Assembly (NCBI RefSeq): GCF_025399195.1
Contig: NW_026252088.1
Location: 558,001 to 622,000, forward strand
From: Umbelopsis ramanniana AG
Lineage: Eukaryota; Mucoromycota; Umbelopsidomycetes; Umbelopsidales; Umbelopsidaceae
Length of the DNA stretch: 64,000 nt
Direction: 5' to 3'
The translations under genes were made by a program, and so were the position numbers. Within the stretch, counting starts at the first letter, position 1. The number at the start of each line of letters is the position of its first letter. Shown here piece by piece: positions 24,201-35,367 of the stretch. The notes beneath the pieces were generated by a model. The model saw only the letters and a program-made list of their open reading frames with translations, was not told the DNA's origin and ran no database searches.

Positions 24201-25113
24201 ATGACTTCAGCGGTTTACAATCCAAAGCACTTTCACATTGCTCGATTCTCCAGCACACCCTCACAGTCCGAACACAGAGCTGAAACTATTCCAACCTCTC
24301 TACCTAACTTTGATGCAGTTCGTTTTGTCTCGCTCCTGGAGAAAGAAGGCTTTTCCAAGAATCAGGCAATGGCAGTCGTGTCCGCCCTGGACGATGTCGT
24401 GGAGGAGAGGTAAGCTACCTTGGCAGTACCCTCGCTGAATCCAAATGAACGTATGCTCATAAATGTCTTTAGCGCTTCTATCATCAAATATTCTCTCATC
24501 AGCAAAGCTGACCAGGAACTGGTGAGTACTCTTTGATCATACGATGGGGTTTTCCATGGACCTGGTCGAACTCACAATCATGATAGACCATCAATCAATA
24601 CAAAGCAGATTTTTCCCAGCTCAAAAGGGATATACATGAAGTGGAACAAACCGATGTAGATAATGTCAAGCAGGCAAACGAATACCTCAAATCGGAAATT
24701 GAGAAATTAAAAAAGGCGCTGAGTGAGGAGATTACACGATCTCATGCCGGCGTTCGATTAGATATCAACCTGGAGAAAGGACGTATTCGCGATGAAGGAT
24801 TACTGCTCCAGGACCACTTGCAGCATACTGACCACAGAATCGAGAGTGAGATTCGAGCGCTGAGAAAACATATGGAAGGCATCAAGCTTCAAATTCTACA
24901 GTATATGATCGGTAAGCCAAACTGGATTTAAAAGCTCAATGGTCGGATGCTTCCTTAATATTAACATGAATGGTCTCTATTAAGGTACCATTACTACCGC
25001 TGGAACTCTACTTTTAGGTAATGTCTGAGAATTTTTGTCTGCAGTTTTGACTCTCTGACCAAACGTGTTGATCTCCTTTTCATTTTACAGCATACAAGCA
25101 GCTTATCGAGTAA
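24201..25113 (+). CDS. MCUR1/CCDC90-type coiled-coil mitochondrial protein (DUF1640)
   Basis: Members of this family sit in the mitochondrial inner membrane, with a long coiled coil and a C-terminal membrane helix. The first ~30 residues (MTSAVYNPKHFHIARFSSTP) are basic and Ser-rich, consistent with a targeting peptide. Then comes FDAVRFVSLLEKEGFSKNQA, the conserved family start (a helical head near residues 35-60). The coiled coil follows, with VKQANEYLKSEIEKLKKALS, ITRSHAGVRLDINLEKGRIR and ESEIRALRKHMEGIKLQILQ. Two short introns at the end join QYMIG to TITTAGTLLLAYKQLIE, giving a single membrane helix and a stop at 25111-25113. Length is about 215 residues. The family is secure; a role with the calcium uniporter or in proline metabolism is only known from other members. 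Confidence 0.85.
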
Positions 25114-26413
25114 TGGATGCATCTTCAAGGCTTACATTATACTACTATACTTTTGATGGCGCGACAATCTAGATGATGATGCGTCAATTTGAAGACCGTA
25201 TTGCTTTTTGCAGCATAGTTTGGAGTGTTGTATTTTTCCATATAGAAATGACGATGTCCTAAAAATTCGCCTCTGCTAAAAAATAATGATATTTAAAAAA
25301 AAAAAAATCTCAAGATGTATGATTTCCACATCATTGATAGTTCTTCTGGCTAAACCGATTCCGTTAAGTACTTTGAAGCTTGCTTAAAAATTCTGGTCTA
25401 TTCAATAATGTTTTGCAACGCATATCATGAACTCGTGCGTACAAATAAGTAATTCCCTTTAAAATGAACTTTCACTCGGCGAAATAATGCAGCCTTGAGC
25501 TTCTACCACTTACCAAGTAGACATCTTCACGTCGCAATATAGCAGTGAGCTGTAGTTATTAAGCATACTTTTCCTTTTTGAAAGTTATAGAAGCCAAAAA
25601 GAACAGAGACAGTACAGCAAATAATAGAAAGATAAAACCAAGATGATAACAAGAAAAAAGAAAAGGCAAGCTGTAAATTATAAACTCGATCGAAAAAGAC
25701 TCTATCGAGCATATAGTTTTCATGTAAGCTAACGAATCATTGAAAATATTTCTGCAGAAGGTCAGACGCACTAGTCATACCTCTTGAAGCCCCAATAGCA
25801 ACGATGGAGTTATTGAAATTGACAATTTGCGGAATGGTCAAGCTCGAAATGATAATAGTGGAATTTGGAGAGCTAAGTAAATCTATAACGTTTCCGCTTA
25901 GATCCAGTAGTCTTTAATATATATATATAGTTTTTTTGGCACAAATGCTGGATCTTGATTGCAAAAAGAAAGGATATTGAAATGCGGATGACAGCTGTCA
26001 GATGAATAAATCTGGTAATAACCAATGAGTTGAAATCTCACCAGTAAATGCAAATCATTGATTAGGTTTACCTATGTGAACTTCTTTAAATTACTTAAGT
26101 AGCATATAGCTATACTTGGAGCTACTCAAAATTAGTAACAAGCTCACATGGTCATCATTAACTGGATTTCCATCTCTGTTTTTATTCGAAAGCTACTCAT
26201 AAATGTATGTATGTCCATATTCGATATAAATACTATAACATCATACTGGTAGTAAAGCAAATAAATTAGATTTTAACTTTGTATATGTTATAGTCGTGAA
26301 TGTACAGGCATACAACATATTGAATAGCATTGTAATGAATAAGAAAGTTTCGTCTAGAACATCTACTTTTTATCATTATGTCTAAAATATAGTGGTCCAA
26401 CTGACATCCAAAT
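25114..26413. other. Gene-poor AT-rich region, left of tRNA-Ala
   Basis: I find no gene in this 1.3 kb. It contains poly-A (near 25295-25307), an AT dinucleotide run (about 25916-25929) and several short hydrophobic open frames that I regard as chance. Confidence 0.5.
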
Positions 26414-26486
26414 GGGGATGTAGCTCAAATGGTAGAGCGCTCGCTTAGCATGCGAGAGGCACCCGGATCGATGCCGGGCTTCTCCA
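26414..26486 (+). tRNA. tRNA-Ala (anticodon AGC)
   Basis: A 73-base cloverleaf without an intron. The acceptor is GGGGATG paired with CTTCTCC, the D arm GCTC/GAGC, the anticodon stem CTCGC/GCGAG with loop TTAGCAT (anticodon AGC), the T arm CCCGG/CCGGG, and the discriminator is A. The G3-U70 wobble pair that identifies alanine tRNAs is present. One oddity is U6 facing U67, which leaves a mismatch in the acceptor stem. Confidence 0.96.
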
Positions 26487-26489
26487 CTC

Positions 26490-26496
26490 TTTTTTT
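26490..26496 (+). terminator. RNA polymerase III terminator
   Basis: A run of seven T residues starts four bases after the tRNA-Ala 3' end, as expected for Pol III termination. Confidence 0.8.
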
Positions 26497-27586
26497 ATTT
26501 TTATTAATTTTTGGTCAAAATCAACAGTCACATGATTGAGATTTTAATGGGTTGCTCTTGTTTTTCACAGTGTTGCGCAGCCGTGTAAAAGTGGCCCATA
26601 AACAGGCACAGTTACTTATGATTCATTGACTTCAATATTAAATGACAAGCGGGTCTCGCATGTACCATCTCAAACATGTAATTTACTCTTTTTGGCCAAT
26701 CTATTGTAAAATAAGAATTGAGCTATCCCAGTTACTTATGAGCAGAGATATTTATAACGTTTTTTTTTTAGAATCTCATGGATACAATTGACAAATGCAA
26801 TGACGTCTGTTCACAGTATCATTGCGCAGAAACGCAAAATACAACTTGAGTTTTTATTATTTGATTCTTATTTAGATACTTTTTGATATAAAATAAATGG
26901 GTAGAAATTTGGCGATAGCTGATTTTGATAACGGCATCTTCGCAGAAAAACTCCGGAATTCGCACCTATGCCCAGCATCGCCTTTCTAGTCTTCTGTGAG
27001 TTCCAATAAACAGTGACTTTGGAGGATAGCGAGAATTACATCCTACAAAGCCGATGGGGTTCCGACTCGCAGTACTGTCTAAAAAACAAAGACATCGGAA
27101 TTCAAATTAATTCACTTTTTGTTGGCTGGCTTCAGTCGAGTTGTGGTCTAGCAGCGCACTAGGCAATATCGAGAGCATAATTTTCTTCACCATCGTAAAT
27201 TTAAAGTACAATATAGAACTTGTTTGCCATCAAGAGCCAATGCTTGCGAGTGTTAGTCATCTCTTGTATTGCATTTTTTCTTTACATAAACATAGCTACA
27301 GGCGGAGTAAAGCGTCAAATGTATGCTCTGGTTTTCCCAGCAATCCTCACAATGTGACATACTTTCCCCCACTGGCGACTCCTACGTCGAGAGTAAATTC
27401 GCATTCATTCGGGCAGTTCAGTTTCATTAATTGAGTTTGTCATATATTTTTTTAATCGTAGTGGAAGTTATATATGATAAATCGATGATAGAATGCAAGG
27501 GCATATGCGAATAAAATAACAGTGTGGAAGTGCGGGAGGGGATTGTGAGGAAGATGTGAAATTAAACCACCCAAAAAAACAAAAAA
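26497..27586. other. Gene-poor region between tRNA-Ala and ILV2
   Basis: I see no supportable gene. A 97-codon open frame at 27141-27434 has no recognisable features. The stretch around 26990-27080 is less AT-rich than its surroundings and includes a B-box-like GGTTCCGACTC, but I could not fold a tRNA or known RNA from it. Confidence 0.45.
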
Positions 27587-29823
27587 TTATTTCCTAAGCT
27601 TAGGGTGGATAATGAAATCATCCAAAGCCTTTCCACCAGGAACCATAGGAACCAACAGTTCCTCCTTGCAGACGCGGCAATCCATAACAACGGGGCCGTC
27701 GTGTTCTAAGAACTCCTTCATCTTGGACTCAAGTTCTGATGTGTTGTTCAACTTAATACCCTTGACGTGCATGGCCTCAGCAAGCTTGACAAAGTTGGGG
27801 TTGTGCATAACAGTTCCTGAATATCGCTCCTCGTAGAACAAATCTTGCCATTGCTTGACCATTCCTTGGAAATCATTGTTCAACAAAAGGACCTTCACAC
27901 CAATATTGAATTGAGCAGCGGTAGCCAATTCGTTCATCTAAAATAATAACAGTATGAGTGACCAAGTTACAGAAAAAAAGGAGCGTAAAATGAAAACACA
28001 AGAGTATTAAACTTACCGTCATTGAGAAGGAAGCATCACCATCAATATCGATAACAACGTGATCAGGCTTTCCAACCTTAGCACCGATAGCGGCAGGTAA
28101 ACCGAAACCCATGGTTCCGAGACCACCAGAGGTGATCATAGATCTAGGTTGAGACCACTTGAAATGCTGTGCTGCCCACATTTGATGTTGGCCGACACCA
28201 GTAGTAATAATAACCTTATCCTTATAAGCAGCAGTTTGTTTGTCGAGTTCATCGATGACCTGTTGAGGCTTCAAAGGATCGGTATCATTTACAGGAAGAT
28301 CGTAGTAAAATGGGTATTTCTTCTTCCAGTCTTGGATGCAGTCAAACCATTCCTTGCGCTCATTGCCTTCGATGTGAGGAAGCATAGAAAGCATGTTTTC
28401 AGTGACATCGCCTTCAATGGCTTCGGTAGCTTGAACAACCTTGTTGATGTTCTTGGGAACAATCTCAAAGTGGAAGATACCGCCACGGTTTTCTTCAGCA
28501 GCCTTTTTGGCTTCAGGAGCAAACAACTTGGGGTTACCGGTGACACGGTCATCGAATCGAGCGCCAAGAGCAATAATGACATCGGCGTGTTGCATGGCCA
28601 AGTTAGCGTAGCAAGATCCGTGCATACCCAACATTTCCAAAGACTTGGGATCTCGCTCATCAAAAGCACCCAAACCGCAGAGAGTGGTTGTGACAGGAAT
28701 GTTACCCTTTGCGGCCAATTCTCTTAACACGGCTGGTCCGTCAGGTCGTGCGAGGATACCTTGACCAGCATAGATAACAGGACGCTTTGATTTGTTGATA
28801 GTTTCAGCCACCTTAGCCAACACGCTATCCAACTGATAAGGTTGCTCATCGGTGAAAGCTGACATTGCGGTGTTGGAATAGCGAACGGATTTGGGAGTAG
28901 AAGGAGTGACCGGAATAGGGCGTCGAAGAATACCAGCCGTGACATCTTTGGGAAGATCAACAAGCACAGGGCCTGGTCGGCCACTAGTGGCAATCTCGAA
29001 TGCTTCATTGATACGTCGGGGCAATTCAGCAATATCCTTGACCATGACGTTCCATTTTGTGCATGATCGTGAAATACCCACCACATCGGCTATTCAATTA
29101 AAAAAGGGTTTGATTAGATTTCCATCGATTGGAGGCGCATACAAAGTCAGTTAGGACTGCTTTTCGGAGAGCAATTTTTTTACCTTCTTGGAAAGCATCA
29201 GAACCAATAGAAGTCGTTACCACTTGGCCAGTGAACACAACCAAAGGAGTTCCATCCGCCAATGCATCCGCCATAGGTGTAACAACGTTGGTTGCGCCTG
29301 GACCGGATGTGACAAGGACAACACCAGGTCGTCCTGTTGCTCTAGCATAGCCCTCGGCCATGTGTCCAGCACCTTGCTCGTGTCGAGGTAGAATGAATTC
29401 AAAGTTTTTGGATTCATGGATAGCGTCAAACACTGGAAGAATAGCTCCTCCAGGATAACCGAACACATGCTTCACACCATGACGAAGCATCATTTCATGG
29501 AATATTTCACCTCCGGATTTGCCGATGAATGAGTGGTCGAAGACCTGAGCTGGTTTTGTATGAGCGACGGGTGCAGCTGGTCGACGGTGTGGTTCTGCTT
29601 CGTAGCTAGAAGTTCATGATATGAGATTTCATTCCCCCTGTGAAAAAAAGACCATGCTATAAAACGAAACTCACCTTGATGGTGAAGTAGCCACAGCTGC
29701 TGCTGCACTCTTTGTTTTACGGCTAGTGTGTAGAGCGCATGCTGGGATTGTAGTTCTTCTCAAGATATGACGGCTTGTATACCGAGGAGCAAGGCCGGCA
29801 GTTCTAAAAGCTGAAGACAGCAT
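27587..29823 (-). CDS. ILV2: Acetolactate synthase, catalytic subunit (mitochondrial)
   Basis: This TPP enzyme condenses pyruvate (or pyruvate + 2-ketobutyrate) in the first common step of valine, leucine and isoleucine synthesis. The start MLSSAFRTAGLAPRYTSRHI with LRRTTIPACALHTSRKTKSA is a mitochondrial presequence. The core begins with IGKSGGEIFHEMMLRHGVKH; the catalytic Glu is in RHEQGAGHMAEGYARATG. After an intron at ~29098-29185 the reading joins FQE to ADVVGISRSCTKWNVMVKDI. TPP-binding residues lie in GGLGTMGFGLPAAIGAK and VIDIDGDASFSMT. The last exon holds LLNNDFQGMVKQWQDLFYEE and ends HPKLRK. Four exons are visible. The residue after FTGQV is Val, where yeast Ilv2 has Pro192 (see findings). 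It is divergently paired with ILV5. Confidence 0.96.
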
Positions 29824-30182
29824 TGGGGAAAAAAAGGGGAGGAAGAAGAAGTTCTTTGGAAAAAAAAGAGAGAGAAGTGAATATTATTTTATTGTCTTAT
29901 AGAAAGCTGAATGGTTAGATTCTAAGTGAGTCAGGCTATAACCTTACCGAATCAGAAACAAGTATAATAGCGATCATGTGAACACACTGGAGCATCGATG
30001 ATAATCTCAGCTCAGACCAGTCACAGTGGGCCAATCAACACGTCGGTGATATTGGATGTGTCAAACCCAAGCTGATTGAGTCTTTAACAGCATTTTAGGT
30101 GCCGCATGAATCCCGTTTATAAAACCACGCTGGATTTTTTTCCTTTCGTTTGAAACCTTTCATCTTATCCAATATCTTCTTG
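29824..30182. promoter_or_regulatory. Shared divergent promoter, ILV2 / ILV5
   Basis: This 359-base region separates two divergent branched-chain amino acid genes. It carries a perfect Gcn4-type site (29927-29933), a CCAAT box at 30031-30035, a near-match TGAGTC at about 30076, and TATAAAA at 30118-30124, about 60 bases upstream of the ILV5 start. Confidence 0.7.
29927..29933 (+). promoter_or_regulatory. Gcn4-type bZIP binding site TGAGTCA
   Basis: A perfect TGASTCA palindrome, the binding site of Gcn4/CpcA. It sits between ILV2 and ILV5, where general amino acid control would be expected to act on both. Binding is inferred. Confidence 0.6.
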
Positions 30183-31816
30183 ATGTCTGCTCGTATCTTC
30201 ACCACCGCTGCCCGTGCTGCTGCCCGTGCTGCTCAGCCTCGCGTTGCTATGCAACTTGCTCGTCCCATGTCTGTCTTGAGCAAGGCTGTCAAGAGCTCTG
30301 CCATCAAGTCCACTGTAAGTAGTTTGGTGCCGTCCATTTCTTTTTTGATCTGACTTGATCGCTTACTCCTTTACTTGCACAGATCACCCAACAAGTCCGT
30401 GGTTACAAGACTCTTGACTTTGGTGGTACCAAGGAGACCGTCTACGAGCGTGCTGACGTTCCCAGAGAGAAGCTTCTCGAGACCTTCAAGGATGACACCA
30501 TTGCCGTCCTTGGATACGGTCCCCAAGGTCGTGGACAAGCTCTTAACCTCCGTGATAACGGTGTCAACGTTATCATCGGTCAGCGTGAGGGTAAGACCTA
30601 CCAACAGGCTATCGAAGAAGGATGGGTTCCCGGAAAGAACTTGTTCCCCATCTTGGAAGCCACTGAGAAGGCTACCGTTGTCATGAACTTGCTTTCTGAT
30701 GCTTTCCAAAAGGCCATCTGGCCCGATATGCTTCCTCTCTTGACTCCCGGAAAGACCCTTTACTTCTCTCACGGTTTCTCCGTTGTCTACAAGGACCAGA
30801 CTGGCATTATCCCCCCTAAGGGTAAGTACTCGTAGCTTCATTCTTCACGTTCCCTTTACCCCTCTTAACACTAGATTCCATTTTAGATGTCGATGTTGTC
30901 TTGGTTGCCCCCAAGGGTTCCGGTTTCACTGTCCGTCGTCTTTTCCAAGAGGGCCGTGGTATCAACTCCTCTTTCGCCGTTTTCCAAGATGTCTCTGGCA
31001 AGGCCAAGGAGCGCACTATCGCTCTTGGTGTCGGTATCGGCTCTGGTTACATGTATGAGACCACCTTCTACAAGGAAGTCCACTCTGATCTCGTCGGTGA
31101 GCGTGGTGTCTTGATGGGTGCCATCCAAGGTCTTTTCCAAGCTCAATACGAAGTTTTGAGAGCCAACGGTAGGTTTCGTAGATAATCTTGATGGGAAGTT
31201 GGGTATCGGGGAGATCTAGCGGAATTTGAAATACTGATCAACTTTTTGGATACTCTAGGTCACTCCCCCTCTGAGGCTTTCAACGAGACTGTTGAAGAGG
31301 CTACTCAATCCTTGTATCCCCTCATTGGTGAGAAGGGTAAGTCACGATCAACCATTCGTTTTAGTCTGAGATAGCCTGGATCTAACAAGCTCCGGTTTCC
31401 CCTATAGGTCTCGCATACATGTTTGCCAACTGCTCCACAACGTAAGTTGAATTCTATTCCTTCGCTGTATGAAATCTTCCACATACTAAACTCTTTTTAT
31501 CACAGCGCTCAACGCGGTGCTCTTGACTGGTGGAAGCCTTTCTACACTGCCTCTAAGCCGGTTTTCGAGGATTTGTACGAATCCACCAAGAACGGTTCCG
31601 AGACTGCTCGCTCCTTGGACCGCAACTCTGAGCCTGACTACAGAGAGAAGTTGGAGGCCGAACTTGCTGAGATCAGCAACAGTGAAATGTGGAGGTATGT
31701 CATGGCTTCAATACAATCAAAAATTTTTCTCATTTGTTTCTGGCGTGCTAATGTTTGGTTTCACCCTTTACAGAGCTGGTGTCACTGTCCGATCTCTTCG
31801 CCCTGAAAACCAGTAA
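30183..31816 (+). CDS. ILV5: Ketol-acid reductoisomerase (mitochondrial)
   Basis: This enzyme isomerises and reduces acetolactate with NADPH, the step after Ilv2. The presequence MSARIFTTAARAAARAAQPR is rich in Ala/Arg. After an intron (30315-30382) comes ITQQVRGYKTLDFGGTKETV, then the Rossmann motif VLGYGPQGRGQALNLRDNGV. The NADPH domain continues through NLLSDAFQKAIWPDMLP and HGFSVVYKDQ. After further introns the knotted domain follows, with GVGIGSGYMYETTFYKEVHS, DLVGERGVLMGAIQGLFQAQ, MFANCSTTAQRGALDWW and, after the last intron, AGVTVRSLRPENQ, with a stop at 31814-31816. The product is about 400 residues, a class I KARI of fungal type. An in-frame ATG at 30150 would add 11 residues; the internal start gives the cleaner presequence. 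In yeast the enzyme also binds mitochondrial DNA. Confidence 0.96.
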
Positions 31817-32624
31817 ATCCTTCGTCGATTTCTAGGATTCCTTTTATAAAAAAAAAGCATTATAGACACACTCTCTCGTCCACCCCTTCATGCAACAAAC
31901 GACTCCTGTATAATTTTTTTTTGTAAATGACTATAGTCTATAGCTTATTTTCAATTCTCGCCTTAAAAAAAGTTTGTTTTTTCAGTACCACTTGTCCAAT
32001 TTTTACTTTTTGGGTCATACGTCGGCTGCGCATCTGTTCATCTCAAACTTACAATTCGTAGCGATCCCAGATTACATATTGTAGATCTGAGCCGATCTGT
32101 ACCGAAGCTAGTCTTGCACGCCAAGATGGCTACTGGGATCTACCGATCCTGCCATGTTGCAACATCTAGGCCACTTTGAAATCGCTCCCACACGTTATTC
32201 GAAGCTCCACTTCAACAACATAATCCTATTGGTTCCCCCATCATGGAGTCCGCGATAATCAGTACTCCACATCATCTTCACCACCTAGTGCAGTGCTATT
32301 AGTGCATCAGCATGGTTAGAATGAGAGCAAGTCGCTGAATATTCATATACCTACTGCATTGCTTGTCATAAGACGCTTTTTTCTTTGCATTGTATGGCCC
32401 CTTTGTATTCATGTACAGCCCCTCCCGCATACCTGGTTCCGATCAACTTAGATCATTACTCAGCTCTCCGCAGATAGCGCTAAGGATCAATGCATTTACG
32501 GAGAATCAACTTTTTTATAAAGATGAGAACCAACCAGCAACGTAGGACAATACAAAAAGGTTTTATGTGGCGAATCTATGGTATGAGCGAGCTCACAATA
32601 GCCTGTCTAGCTACAATTTTCCTG
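31817..32624. other. Intergenic region between ILV5 and UGT (both 3' ends)
   Basis: Two convergent 3' ends meet here. T-rich sequence at about 31910-31990 probably belongs to the ILV5 3' untranslated region. I see no gene in the rest. Confidence 0.5.
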
Positions 32625-34696
32625 TCACTGGTCCTTCTTGCCATCGGCGATGACTTTGGATCTTTTGCTTCTTGCACCAATAAGATATCCAATGCTGGCG
32701 GTGGTCAATGACGCAATCGCGACATAGATACCAATGAGATCCCATTGCTGCACCTGCCACCAAGCAAGTTCAGTTTGGATAGGAAGGAGATGAGAGAAGT
32801 CTCCATTCAACGACAATAATGACTCAACATAGTTTGCTGCGTTCTGGGAAGAAATGGATATCATGAATTAAAAATATGAAAGGGAGGATCAATTGCAACA
32901 ACTTTTGATAGGACGAACTGTGCTTACCTTTGCGCCATCAGAGAAGTCATCACCGACCAGGTTTCGAAGTAACGCACGAACCATTCTCAAGTTTTTCAAC
33001 ACACGCTCGTACTTGGTAGGATCAAGAATCTCATGAAGAGCTTCAAGGACCTCCTCTTTAGTGCATGTCAAAGGGTGACGAATCCGAACTCCCAACTCAC
33101 GATCGTGAATACGTATAGCCATATCATTTTGATCAAAAAAGGAAGGAACCTAGGTCGTAGAGGATTTAGTGTTTGAAGTGGGTCGAACAAGTGCAGCGGT
33201 ATACCCAACCATGAACTATACTTACCACAACCATAGGCACAAGCTCTCGAATGGATTCCCAAGGTGAGTTGGCACCGCCGTGAGTAATGAAAAGTTTAAC
33301 ATTTGGGTGTGATAGGACCTCTTCTTGTGAGCAAAGCCAGTCAACGGAATGGATGTACTTGGGGAAGAAGCTAAGGCTCAAATCTTGTGCGGATCCGTTA
33401 GAGTTGGAGTTGTTGGGAACAATAAGCGGTCGCTGAGAATAAGGAATTCTCCAAAGCATATCATAATTACTATAGCGAGGATCTTCGTGCAGATTCTTAA
33501 AGCCCTCCAGAAGAGCCGTCATTGATTCCTTAGTAAATGATCCAGTTGTGCCAAAACTTATATAAATAATAGGACGTTCGGTAGCATTGAGCCATGGACG
33601 AATGTCTTCACAATTTTCGCGATCAATATTAACGTTGGAGACTGCCTCGGGTTTACTCAAAATAGGACCGCTCAGATAGTGATGGGAGCCTGTGAATTGC
33701 GCGTAGTCGAGTCCGACCATATTATTGACAATGAAAGGATTCTTGTTCCATGGGTCTCCCATCTGCTTCACAACAGCCTTTTCATACATCTCCAGTCTGT
33801 TCCAGTGAGCGAAAGTTGTAAGCCCGAGCGGCGCTCCGATAGCAAGACGTTGGACCGCTTCAAACAAGTGAAGCTTAAATCGATAAGGCAGAGATGCAGT
33901 CTGTTTGCGAGACATTCCAGTACCAATAGGCACGGAGAAGAAGTCATATCTCAGCTGGAACCCAGGAAGGTTGACTACCGTAGGGATACCCAAATGATTG
34001 CCAATATCTGTGGCTGCAAAACTGTAGATACCTTGTCAGTAAGCCTCAGTATATACCCAACACTCACATAAAATTCAACCAACCTAGCATAATCGCTGAT
34101 AAGAATATCAGGGCGCTGAACATTGGTAATGTAATCGGTAAGACCATCCTTGAGAGCGGTGGACGATTTTCCAAACATGCACATCATCTATAAAAAGTAA
34201 AAATGTAAAATTTTAAGGTTGAAGATGGTGTTAGATAACGGCAGATCCTCACTCATACCGCTTTGAGATACATACCCCTAGTGTAAGATTGCCTGGGCCT
34301 TCATTAAAAGCCAAGTCTTGAGCGAAGATTGCATAAGTTTCCTGTGAGTGACGCATCGTGTTGCTTAGCGCATGTATTGTGACGAGACTTTGAACCATTA
34401 CAGAGCATAGTACTTACCTCATCACAGACATCCTTCTCGTAGTCACCCAAAGGTATGAATTCCACCAAGGGGTCCTTCTCAAAAGCCTTGGTGTATCCAG
34501 CTCGCTTCATCATGAACATCTTCACATCATATCCTCGAAGCGCTAATTCTTGACCAATGCGGTGTAAAGGTTTAGCATGACCTGGAAATGGGATGGCAGC
34601 CAAAGCAACCAGCTTTCGCTTGTCCTCCAAGGCGACAACTACGGCTAGGAAACAGCACAGCAAAAAGGCTGTTATCGTTCTACTTGAACTAACCAT
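32625..34696 (-). CDS. UDP-glycosyltransferase (UGT/GT1 family), ER membrane type
   Basis: UGTs transfer a sugar from a UDP-sugar to small lipophilic acceptors. The start MVSSSRTITAFLLCCFLAVV is a signal peptide; then KLVALAAIPFPGHAKPLHRI shows the conserved acceptor-domain start with the catalytic His in PGHAKP. A middle exon has PDILISDYAR. The C-terminal donor domain has PIIYISFGTTGSFTKESM, then the UDPGT signature: SQEEVLSHPNVKLFITHGGA, NSPWESIRELVPMVV and FFDQNDMAIR. Near the end there is a transmembrane segment, LIGIYVAIASLTTASIGYLI, and a basic tail (GARSKRSKV), so the enzyme should sit in the ER membrane with a lumenal catalytic part. Introns occur near 32854-32926, 33132-33222 and 34023-34428 (several). 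It lies at the left flank of the P450/PhzF array on the opposite strand. Confidence 0.88.
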
Positions 34697-35367
34697 GGAT
34701 AATATAGAAGATAAACGTGCACCGCGCTTGAGTTCTTTTCAATGTAAATAAAAATGCTTGTGAAATCCCGATAGCTACACAAAAGTTGATAGTGATCACA
34801 ATACAGGAGAGTGCGGTTGCACGAGTGTGAGGATATCTCAGTCTAAAAAAAATGAATAAAAAACTCACTCGAAATCTCAGAAAGCGTAGATACATCTCTT
34901 GTTTCTATCAAGAGGGATCCTAGTTGAATTTTCTAGAAAATATGGATTGTACGTTAGGGGAGAGCATAAGCAGGAAACACAATGGAGGGAATACAAAGTT
35001 TCGGCGTTGCGCCAAGACCGCTCAATGGGTCAACTAGCAACCGTGCCACGACACCATGATGTGATGCTGCCCGTGCCTCACAATGATTTGAACACACTGT
35101 AAATAGAGACTTGTAGCATTTGTACAAAGTAGTGATATACCGCTATTATTTAATCCATTTGATTTGATTTCCCTCAGCATGCTCAAAATAATGCTGCTGG
35201 AGGTCTATTCGTGGCATCAACGTACAAAGTTTGTGTGTTTGTACCACTGTACTGAAGTCTGCTACAAGGCTTTTTTAGAATTCGGCTTTGCTTGATAGCC
35301 TCCATGCGCACTTCCAAGGAAAATTCTTTTTCTTTCTCTTCTTCCATTTGGACTTGGACTATGACAA
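34697..35367. other. Divergent intergenic region, UGT / seven-TM orphan
   Basis: No gene supported. It contains the upstream regions of two divergent genes. Short open frames at 34899-35102 and elsewhere have no recognisable features. Confidence 0.5.

Noticed and set aside
26990-27080. Possible second tRNA or Pol III gene
   Set aside because: A B-box-like sequence is present, but I could not find a matching A box or fold a cloverleaf.
27141-27434. 97-codon frame near ILV2
   Set aside because: No recognisable features, start in AT-rich DNA, and no sign of splicing.
28149-28727. 192-codon plus-strand frame
   Set aside because: It is the antisense shadow of the ILV2 coding exon.
30371-30841. 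156-codon minus-strand frame
   Set aside because: It is the antisense shadow of ILV5, produced by its strongly biased codon use.
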